From an uncultured Oscillospiraceae bacterium (GTDB lineage: Bacteria; Bacillota; Clostridia; Oscillospirales; Acutalibacteraceae): a DNA stretch of 5,514 nucleotides. The stretch covers positions 1-5,514 of the forward strand of contig CABQCM010000113.1 of the NCBI GenBank assembly GCA_902462665.1, written 5' to 3'. Both the position numbers and the translations under genes were made by a program. Position 1 is the stretch's first letter; every line of letters begins with the position of its first letter. Of this stretch, positions 1 through 4,833 are shown one piece after another. Under the pieces are notes generated by a model. That model was not told the DNA's origin. It worked only from the letters and a program-made list of their open reading frames with translations, and searched no databases.

Positions 1-40
1 CCTTGATTAAGCGCAATTTCTTCCCAATACAGCCGCCGCC

Positions 41-274
41 ATGATTCAAACCGGGCGCTGCGATCTGGCCGGATTGGGCCGTGCGGCATTCGCCTATCCG
101 GACATTGCTTCGGCTATGAGTCATGGTCAGCCGCTTGACGAAGCAAAATGCTGTATCGGCTGCGGCAAATGCAGCGAGCTGATGCGGGCGGGCACGGTGG
201 CTGGATGCGTGATTCGCGATACCGAAACGTATCTGCCCTATTATCATAACTTTGTATTGAAAAAGGGGAAATAA
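41..274 (+). CDS. C-terminal part of an OYE-family NADH:flavin oxidoreductase (2,4-dienoyl-CoA reductase-like), 5' end missing and frame broken
   Basis: The 77 residues from the first ATG read as the end of the FMN-binding barrel of an old-yellow-enzyme oxidoreductase: the segment GRCDLAGLGRAAFAYPD (residues 5-21) matches the conserved phosphate-binding/strand 8 region. A cysteine cluster follows (C38-x2-C41-x2-C44-x11-C56), as expected for the 4Fe-4S site of the dienoyl-CoA reductase branch. Such enzymes reduce activated C=C bonds with NAD(P)H through FMN. Full members are far longer (about 400-670 residues), so most of the protein lies upstream. The ATG at 41 is not a real start: it has no ribosome site, and family-like sequence (QFLPNTAAA) continues in frame upstream to about position 14. 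An in-frame TAA lies at 8-10, and the preceding family-like residues LIKR sit in another frame (3-14). One missing base near 14 would repair it. This may be a real frameshift or an error. The stop is 3 bases before the SDR gene, indicating one operon. The family call is good; the substrate is unknown. Confidence 0.72.
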   Translation: MIQTGRCDLAGLGRAAFAYPDIASAMSHGQPLDEAKCCIGCGKCSELMRAGTVAGCVIRDTETYLPYYHNFVLKKGK

Positions 275-277
275 CGG

Positions 278-1042
278 ATGAAATCTACTGCACTGGTAAC
301 TGGCGCGGCCGGAGGCATCGGCTTCGCTATCACTCAGCGTCTGGTTCGGGATGGATATTTTGTCACAGCTATGGATCTTCTTCCAGCCGAGGCAGAAACC
401 GTTTGTCAACGCTTTGCCCCCCTGAAAGAGAGTGTGTGCTATGTTTCAGGAGATATTACCTCATCCAAAGATCGCCAAGCCGCGCTAGACAATGCGTTAA
501 CCCTCTGCGGTCGGATTGATTTGCTGGTGAACGTGGCCGGGGTAGCACCCAGCGTACGGGCGGATTTACTGGAGATGAGCGAGGAAAGCTATGACCGGGT
601 TATGGCGATTAATACGAAGGGGCCTTTTTTTCTGACCCAATTGACAGCGCGTCAAATGCTGTCTCAGGAATCGGTTGCGGGCCGCCGGGGTACCATTGTC
701 AATATTTCGTCGATGTCCGCCTATACCAGCTCGGTCAACCGCGGAGAATACTGCATTTCCAAAGCGGGCGTATCCATGATGACCAAGCTCTACGCTGACC
801 GGTTATCCGGCGATGGAGTACTGGTGTATGAAATCCGACCGGGCATCATTGCGACTGGAATGACCGCTGCGGTCAAGGAAAAATACGATACACTTATCGC
901 GGGCGGCCTGCTCCCCCTCGCGCGCTGGGGACAGCCGGAGGACATTGCCGCAGGAGTATCGGTGCTCGCATCAGGGGAGCTCGCTTATTCCCCAGGACAG
1001 GTGCTCGATATTGACGGAGGATTTCATTTGCGCCGGCTGTAA
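278..1042 (+). CDS. Short-chain dehydrogenase/reductase (SDR), FabG-like, probably NAD-dependent
   Basis: This 254-residue protein has the full classical SDR layout and the usual family length. The cofactor motif TGAAGGIG is at residues 8-15, NVAG at 85-88, the active-site Asn at 111 (INTKG), Ser145 in NISS, and Tyr158-x3-Lys162 (YCISK). The C-terminal PGIIATGM (188-195) and IDGG (245-248) segments are also typical. Asp33 at the end of the second strand favours NAD(H) over NADP(H). It should interconvert a secondary alcohol and a ketone in the cytoplasm. Automatic labels would be 3-oxoacyl-ACP reductase, but no fatty-acid genes are nearby. The company of redox genes and a KDG module points instead to a sugar-acid, polyol or ring-ketone substrate (inference); a KduD-like role is one option. 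The ATG follows AGGGG at 264-268 with 9-base spacing and lies 3 bases after the preceding stop, so translation is probably coupled. Confidence 0.9.
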   Translation: MKSTALVTGAAGGIGFAITQRLVRDGYFVTAMDLLPAEAETVCQRFAPLKESVCYVSGDITSSKDRQAALDNALTLCGRIDLLVNVAGVAPSVRADLLEMSEESYDRVMAINTKGPFFLTQLTARQMLSQESVAGRRGTIVNISSMSAYTSSVNRGEYCISKAGVSMMTKLYADRLSGDGVLVYEIRPGIIATGMTAAVKEKYDTLIAGGLLPLARWGQPEDIAAGVSVLASGELAYSPGQVLDIDGGFHLRRL

Positions 1043-1053
1043 ATCATGGAAAA

Positions 1054-1058
1054 AGGAG
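1054..1058 (+). promoter_or_regulatory. Ribosome binding site fixing the start of the FAD protein
   Basis: AGGAG within AAAAAGGAGAA sits 6 bases before the ATG at 1065. The frame stays open upstream to an ATG at 945, but that stretch lies entirely inside the SDR gene and encodes no flavoprotein-like sequence. This site therefore decides for the start at 1065. Confidence 0.8.
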
Positions 1059-1064
1059 AACAAC

Positions 1065-3023
1065 ATGCACAGTATAAACCAAACCATCGGTAAGCTATCC
1101 CTACCGGTCATTACCTGCAATACCCTGATTGTTGGCAGCGGTGCGGCAGGCTACAGTGCTGCCATTCGGCTTTTGGAGCTGGGACAGCATGACGTTCGGA
1201 TGGTGACCGAACAAATCAGCGGCGGAACCTCCCGCAATACCGGTTCGGACAAACAAACTTATTATAAGCTGGGATTGTGCGGGGATATCCCCGACTGCCC
1301 TCACGATATGGCGCTCGACTTTTTTGCCGGAGAAGGCGTAGACGGCGACCACGCGCTGATCGAAGCGGCATTATCCGCACGTTGCTTCTATACCTTGTGT
1401 GAGCTGGGCGTTCCCTTCCCCTGCAACCGTTACGGAGAGTTTGTCGGCTATAAGACCGATCACGATCCCCGCGCGCGCGCCACCTCCTGCGGCCCGCTGA
1501 CCTCCCGCCTTATGACCGAGGCATTGGAGAAAAAGGCTGCTGCGCTAGGACTGACCATTGACGATCACACCATGGCCGTCTCTATCCTAAAACGAGAAAA
1601 TGGGCAAGAAATCGCGGGGCTGCTTGCAGTTGATTTGTCCTCACGGGAAGAAAATCCACTGGTGCTTTACCGATGCACCAATATCGTGTACGCCACCGGC
1701 GGCCCGGCTGGCATCTACCGACAATCGGTCTATCCGACCGGGCATTGGGGTGCCAGCGGCGTTGCTTTGGAAGCGGGAGTAAGGGGCAAAAATCTGACCG
1801 AATGGCAGTATGGTCTGGCGAGTATAAATCCTCGCTGGAATGTGTCCGGCACCTATATGCAGGTGCTTCCTCGCTTTGTTTCGGTGGATTCCAACGGCGA
1901 AGATCATGATTTTCTGAATGAGTTTTTTACAGACAAAAAACAGATGCTCTCTTTGATTTTCCGCAAAGGCTACCAGTGGCCGTTTGACTGCCGTAAAGCA
2001 GTGAACGATTCCTCGGTAATCGACCTATTAGTCTACCGAGAATGCGCCCTGCGCGGCCGTCGGGTATACCTTGATTATACCCAAAACCCATGCGAAGGCG
2101 GCAATCTCGACAGCAACCTATTGGACGAAGAAGCGTATGATTACCTTTACCAGGCAGACGCGCTCAGCGGGCGTCCAATCGACCGTCTGCTACACATGAA
2201 CGAGCCGGCCTATGCGCTGTATCGTTCCAAAGGCATCGACCTGAAAACACAGCGGCTGGAAATTGCGCTGTGCGCCCAGCACAACAACGGCGGGCTGGAT
2301 GTGGATGCGTGGTGGCAAACCAATCTGGCCGGGTTGTTTGTCATTGGGGAGGCGGCAGGAACGCATGGAGTACATCGTCCCGGCGGAAGCGCTCTCAACG
2401 CAGGTCAAGTCGGCGCGCTACGCGCTGCGCAGTACATCGCCGCACGGCGAACTCAGGAGCCGCCATGCTGGAAGGAATACAACGTCTGTGCGCTACAAGA
2501 GGTCGAACGACACCGTTTAATTTTGGAGCATTGCGTCGGCGGAGACGATACGGTCGCAGCGCTTCTTTGTTCACTGCGCACCCGTATGAGCGAAGTGGCG
2601 GGTGCCATTCGCCGGGAAGATGGAATTGCAATGCTTTTAAAGGATGTAAGCGAGCTGCTTGAGCACTTTGAAGGCGAGGCACATATCTCCAACCGTCAGG
2701 AATTGCAGTCGCTTTACCGGCTGCGAGACGTACTGCTAAGTCAAAAAGCTTATCTGTATGCTATGCTGGATTATATCCGGCATGGGGGCCCATCACGCGG
2801 CTCCGCACTGTATTATGCAGCCGACGGGGCGCTTTGTGAGGGACTGGAAGAATGTTTCCGTCTGCGCACTGCGGGCAGCGACCTACGCGGCCAGGTTCAG
2901 TTGACAGCGTCAGACGACAGCGGTGTTCGATGCATCTGGCGGCCGGTGCGGCCCTTGCCGGAAGGAAGCGGATTTTTTGAAACTGTTTGGCGGGAATACC
3001 GAGAACATCAAAACATTGTTTGA
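1065..3023 (+). CDS. FAD-dependent oxidoreductase of the fumarate reductase/succinate dehydrogenase flavoprotein superfamily
   Basis: This is a 652-residue soluble-looking flavoprotein with no signal peptide or membrane segment. The N-terminal dinucleotide fold is LIVGSGAAG (21-29), followed by GGTSRNTGSDKQ (53-64), where FrdA/SdhA/NadB proteins contact FAD. A second FAD-side motif, IVYATGG, is at 207-213. YPTGHWGASG (223-232) corresponds to the HPTG active-site segment, HNNGGLDVD (406-414) to the HYTMGG segment, and GLFVIGEAAGTHGVHRPGG (423-441) to the C-terminal FAD loop, with His406 and Arg438 kept. Residues about 470-610 form a helical domain like the C-terminal bundle of SdhA or L-aspartate oxidase. 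Two family active-site residues look changed: the HPTG histidine is Tyr223, and the catalytic PRD arginine is not recognisable near 314-325. Dicarboxylate conversion is therefore unlikely, and hydride transfer to or from another substrate is more probable (inference). No iron-sulfur subunit or membrane anchor is encoded beside it. It lies 22 bases after the SDR stop. The superfamily is certain; the reaction is not. Confidence 0.88.
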   Translation: MHSINQTIGKLSLPVITCNTLIVGSGAAGYSAAIRLLELGQHDVRMVTEQISGGTSRNTGSDKQTYYKLGLCGDIPDCPHDMALDFFAGEGVDGDHALIEAALSARCFYTLCELGVPFPCNRYGEFVGYKTDHDPRARATSCGPLTSRLMTEALEKKAAALGLTIDDHTMAVSILKRENGQEIAGLLAVDLSSREENPLVLYRCTNIVYATGGPAGIYRQSVYPTGHWGASGVALEAGVRGKNLTEWQYGLASINPRWNVSGTYMQVLPRFVSVDSNGEDHDFLNEFFTDKKQMLSLIFRKGYQWPFDCRKAVNDSSVIDLLVYRECALRGRRVYLDYTQNPCEGGNLDSNLLDEEAYDYLYQADALSGRPIDRLLHMNEPAYALYRSKGIDLKTQRLEIALCAQHNNGGLDVDAWWQTNLAGLFVIGEAAGTHGVHRPGGSALNAGQVGALRAAQYIAARRTQEPPCWKEYNVCALQEVERHRLILEHCVGGDDTVAALLCSLRTRMSEVAGAIRREDGIAMLLKDVSELLEHFEGEAHISNRQELQSLYRLRDVLLSQKAYLYAMLDYIRHGGPSRGSALYYAADGALCEGLEECFRLRTAGSDLRGQVQLTASDDSGVRCIWRPVRPLPEGSGFFETVWREYREHQNIV

Positions 3024-3046
3024 CGATACAATATCAATGGTAGAAT

Positions 3047-3050
3047 GGAG
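3047..3050 (+). promoter_or_regulatory. Ribosome binding site of the hydroxyacid dehydrogenase
   Basis: GGAG lies 10 bases before the ATG at 3061, and a second GGAG at 3053-3056 is only 4 bases away. In-frame ATGs upstream (3037 and 2923) would add residues unlike the family N-terminus, and the earlier one lies inside the FAD gene. The start at 3061 gives MKGIFVLG, a normal first strand for the catalytic domain. Confidence 0.5.
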
Positions 3051-3060
3051 ATGGAGCGTA

Positions 3061-4047
3061 ATGAAAGGAATTTTTGTGCTGGGCGCGTATCGCCTGATTT
3101 ACGACGAAGAAACCGTGCAAAGCCTTGGAAAATTGGTGGAGTTGGATTCCACTCCTTATACGGCAGAAAGCATTTTCGAACATCCCGACGCTCTAAAGGA
3201 TTGTGAGATCATTTTCAGCGGCTGGGGAGCGCCGAAAATGGACGAGGCATTTTTGCGGTTGGCTCCGAACCTTAAAATTGTATTCTATGGCGCGGGAAGC
3301 GTGCACGGAATGGTCAGCGATGCGTTCTGGAAGCGTGGGATCCGCTGTGTAAGCGCTTGGGGCGCCAATGCCGTCCCCGTATCGGAATATACGCTTGGCA
3401 TGATCCTGCTCGCCCTCAAACGGGCGCTGCCATCCGGGCGCGAATACATGATTTCCAAGGGAAGCCGCAGGGAACGCTTGCCGGTAGCCGGAGGTTTTGG
3501 GAGTACCGTAGGCATTGTTTCCACCGGAATGATTGGGCGACGGGTCATTGAATTACTTCGTTCCTTTGAGGTAAACGTGATCGCCTACGACCCTTATCTG
3601 GACGAGGCGGCAGCCGCTGCCTTGGGAGTACAAAAGGTTGCACTGGAGGAGTTGTTTGCTACAAGCGACGTGGTTTCAATCCATACCCCCCTACTGCCGC
3701 AAACGATTGGGATGATTACCGGCGAGCACATTGCTTCCATGAAACAGGGTGCTACCCTCATAAACTCTGCCCGTGGGGCAGTCATACGGGAACCGGAGCT
3801 GGTCGATCTTCTGCAACAGAGAACGGATTTGTTTGCCGTCCTCGATGTGACAGCACCCGAGCCGCCAAAGGCCGATTCTCCGTTGTGGGAACTGCCAAAC
3901 GTTCTTCTGACCCCGCATATCGCCGGCTCGATGGGAGCGGAATGCGCACGCCATGGTCATACCATGCTGGAGGAATGTCGGCGTTATCTGGCCGGTGAGG
4001 CCATGCGCTACGAGGTGGACGAGGAATTTGTCAAAACCATGGCTTGA
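3061..4047 (+). CDS. D-isomer-specific 2-hydroxyacid dehydrogenase, NAD-dependent
   Basis: At 328 residues this matches the family's usual 310-340. The split catalytic domain flanks a central NAD-binding fold entered by GANAVPVSEYTLGMIL (101-116). The cofactor loop is GIVSTGMIG (151-159), with Ser154 where most members have the first Gly of GxGxxG. Asp177 (AYDPY) after the next strand favours NAD over NADP. The catalytic set is complete: Arg238 in NSARGA, Glu267 in DVTAPEP and His286 in TPHIAGS. The enzyme should reduce a 2-keto acid to the D-2-hydroxy acid or the reverse, in the cytoplasm. Annotation could say phosphoglycerate, glyoxylate/hydroxypyruvate or lactate dehydrogenase, but there is no ACT or other regulatory domain and the context is catabolic, so a serine-biosynthesis role is unlikely. 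It begins 37 bases after the FAD gene and is probably the last gene of that transcription unit, although no hairpin terminator is visible after its TGA. Confidence 0.9.
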   Translation: MKGIFVLGAYRLIYDEETVQSLGKLVELDSTPYTAESIFEHPDALKDCEIIFSGWGAPKMDEAFLRLAPNLKIVFYGAGSVHGMVSDAFWKRGIRCVSAWGANAVPVSEYTLGMILLALKRALPSGREYMISKGSRRERLPVAGGFGSTVGIVSTGMIGRRVIELLRSFEVNVIAYDPYLDEAAAAALGVQKVALEELFATSDVVSIHTPLLPQTIGMITGEHIASMKQGATLINSARGAVIREPELVDLLQQRTDLFAVLDVTAPEPPKADSPLWELPNVLLTPHIAGSMGAECARHGHTMLEECRRYLAGEAMRYEVDEEFVKTMA

Positions 4048-4067
4048 ACCGTTGAATATGATTATAA

Positions 4068-4109
4068 TTGCAAATTAAAACGCCAAGATATGCAATTGAT
4101 TTGCAAATT
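4068..4109. promoter_or_regulatory. Candidate operator array of TTGCAAATT-like motifs
   Basis: TTGCAAATT occurs exactly at 4068-4076 and 4101-4109, with a variant ATGCAATT at 4090-4097. Their GC cores (4070, 4092, 4103) are 22 and 11 bases apart, so all face the same side of the DNA. The last copy lies in the perfect palindrome ATTTGCAAAT (4099-4108), which overlaps the -35 element and spacer of the promoter, a typical repressor position. The region is AT-rich, so part of the similarity could be chance. The regulator is not encoded in the window. Confidence 0.45.
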
Positions 4110-4123
4110 GTTTCTGTTATACT
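4096..4123 (+). promoter_or_regulatory. Sigma-A type promoter for the aldolase-kinase unit
   Basis: An extended -10 element, TG at 4115-4116 then TATACT at 4118-4123, is preceded 16 bases upstream by TTGATT (4096-4101) as a weak -35. The upstream DNA is AT-rich. Transcription would start near 4130, leaving a leader of about 55 bases before the aldolase start. This would allow the aldolase and kinase genes to be controlled apart from the redox genes upstream. Confidence 0.6.
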
Positions 4124-4167
4124 GAAAGAAACTTGAGTCAACGGTTCGATAGCGAATTCATAGAAAT

Positions 4168-4172
4168 AGGAG
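4168..4172 (+). promoter_or_regulatory. Ribosome binding site of the aldolase, long spacing
   Basis: AGGAG precedes the ATG at 4185 by 12 bases, longer than the usual 5-9. GGTTC at 4143-4147 could pair with GAACC at 4175-4179 inside this spacer, placing the AGGAG in the hairpin loop. No other in-frame start fits the family N-terminus better. Confidence 0.5.
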
Positions 4173-4184
4173 TGGAACCATCGG

Positions 4185-4814
4185 ATGAAAAAAGAAGATG
4201 TTCTGCAGACCATACGACGCTCGGGCATCGTTGCCGTAGTGCGCGGAAAGGATACCGAGGAGGCCAGAAGTATTGTCGAACGCTGTATCGCAGGCGGAGT
4301 GCGCTGTATTGAGCTGACGTTTACCGTCCCCTTTGCCCATCGGGTCATTGAGGAACTAGCGCGAGAATACGGCGAACGGATTTTGCTGGGAGCGGGCACT
4401 GTGCTGGATTCGGAAACCGCCCGTATCGCCATCTTGTCCGGCGCGCAATTTGTCGTCTCTCCTCATCTCAACCCGGAGGTGATTCGATTGTGCAACCGAT
4501 ATCGGGTCGCCAATATGGCAGGAGTTATGACCATCAGCGAGGCTGTAACGGCTATGGAATCGGGCTGCGACCTGCTCAAGCTCTTTCCCGGCGAGCTGTC
4601 CGGTCCAAAATTCATCAAAGCGATTCATGGGCCGCTTCCCCAAGCCGAGATCATGCCAACCGGCGGGGTGAGCGTTGACAACGTCGTCGACTGGCTGGCA
4701 GCCGGCGCTGTGGCAGTGGGAGCGGGCGGCTGCCTTACCAAAGGGGATATCACCGCCAACGCACGCGCCTTTGTGGAGCAAGTCGAACGCTTCCACAGTC
4801 AATATGGCCAGTAA
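4185..4814 (+). CDS. eda: KDPG/KHG aldolase (2-dehydro-3-deoxy-phosphogluconate aldolase / 4-hydroxy-2-oxoglutarate aldolase)
   Basis: The 209-residue class I aldolase is of normal family length (about 195-215). It cleaves KDPG to pyruvate and glyceraldehyde-3-phosphate through a Schiff base, and many members also accept 4-hydroxy-2-oxoglutarate. Visible active-site features, in barrel order, are Arg20 in VVRG, Glu43 in IELTF (general acid/base), GAGTV at 69-73, SPHLNPEV at 92-99, the Schiff-base Lys132 in LLKLFPGELSG, and PTGGV at 158-162 for phosphate and carboxylate contacts. The gene has its own promoter upstream and is followed 19 bases later by a KDG kinase, the enzyme that makes its substrate, which strongly supports the KDPG assignment. 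The Gram-positive counterpart is often called kdgA. 2-Dehydro-3-deoxy-6-phosphogalactonate aldolase is the main alternative and cannot be excluded by sequence reading. No truncation or missing key residue is seen. Confidence 0.92.
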   Translation: MKKEDVLQTIRRSGIVAVVRGKDTEEARSIVERCIAGGVRCIELTFTVPFAHRVIEELAREYGERILLGAGTVLDSETARIAILSGAQFVVSPHLNPEVIRLCNRYRVANMAGVMTISEAVTAMESGCDLLKLFPGELSGPKFIKAIHGPLPQAEIMPTGGVSVDNVVDWLAAGAVAVGAGGCLTKGDITANARAFVEQVERFHSQYGQ

Positions 4815-4820
4815 GTAAGA

Positions 4821-4825
4821 AAGGA
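4821..4825 (+). promoter_or_regulatory. Ribosome binding site deciding the kinase start
   Basis: AAGGA lies 8 bases before the ATG at 4834. The earlier in-frame ATG at 4825 overlaps this site and has only a poor purine stretch before it, so 4834 is preferred. Confidence 0.6.
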
Positions 4826-4833
4826 TGAATGTG

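Larger units (their letters stand above)
4046..4147. repeat. Perfect 10-base inverted repeat bracketing the intergenic promoter region
   Basis: GAACCGTTGA at 4046-4055, overlapping the stop codon of the hydroxyacid dehydrogenase gene, is the exact reverse complement of TCAACGGTTC at 4138-4147 in the aldolase leader; 82 bases separate the arms. It could be paired protein sites for looping, or RNA arms in read-through transcripts. There is no U tract, so it is not an intrinsic terminator. Its function is unknown. Confidence 0.5.

Noticed and set aside
1..10. Reading the TGA at 4-6 as tryptophan (recoded stop), since OYE proteins often have Trp near here
   Set aside because: Two genes in the window end at TGA (3021-3023 and 4045-4047) at the expected family length, so the standard code applies. 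A single-base frameshift explains the site better.
945..1064. In-frame 40-residue N-terminal extension of the FAD protein
   Set aside because: It lies within the SDR gene, has no flavoprotein-like sequence, and a strong AGGAG site precedes the ATG at 1065.
1470..1480. Alternating CG run that might form Z-DNA
   Set aside because: It is only 11 bases and encodes ordinary residues (PRARA) of the FAD protein, so coding plus GC content explains it.
2270..2662. Open frame of 130 codons in an alternate frame inside the FAD gene
   Set aside because: Its composition is rich in Arg and Ala, typical of a shifted GC-rich gene, and the FAD gene has clear motifs across the same bases.
3020..3046. Possible promoter TTGACG-N15-TAGAAT before the hydroxyacid dehydrogenase
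   Set aside because: The 15-base spacing is short, and the site lies partly in the end of the FAD gene within a tight operon-like run. It is not strong enough to list.
2923..3060. Longer start for the hydroxyacid dehydrogenase, overlapping the FAD gene by about 100 bases
   Set aside because: The added residues do not resemble the family, while 3061 gives a normal first strand and full family length.
4048..4095. Rho-independent terminator after the hydroxyacid dehydrogenase
   Set aside because: I found no GC-rich hairpin followed by a T run, so termination or read-through here is undecided.
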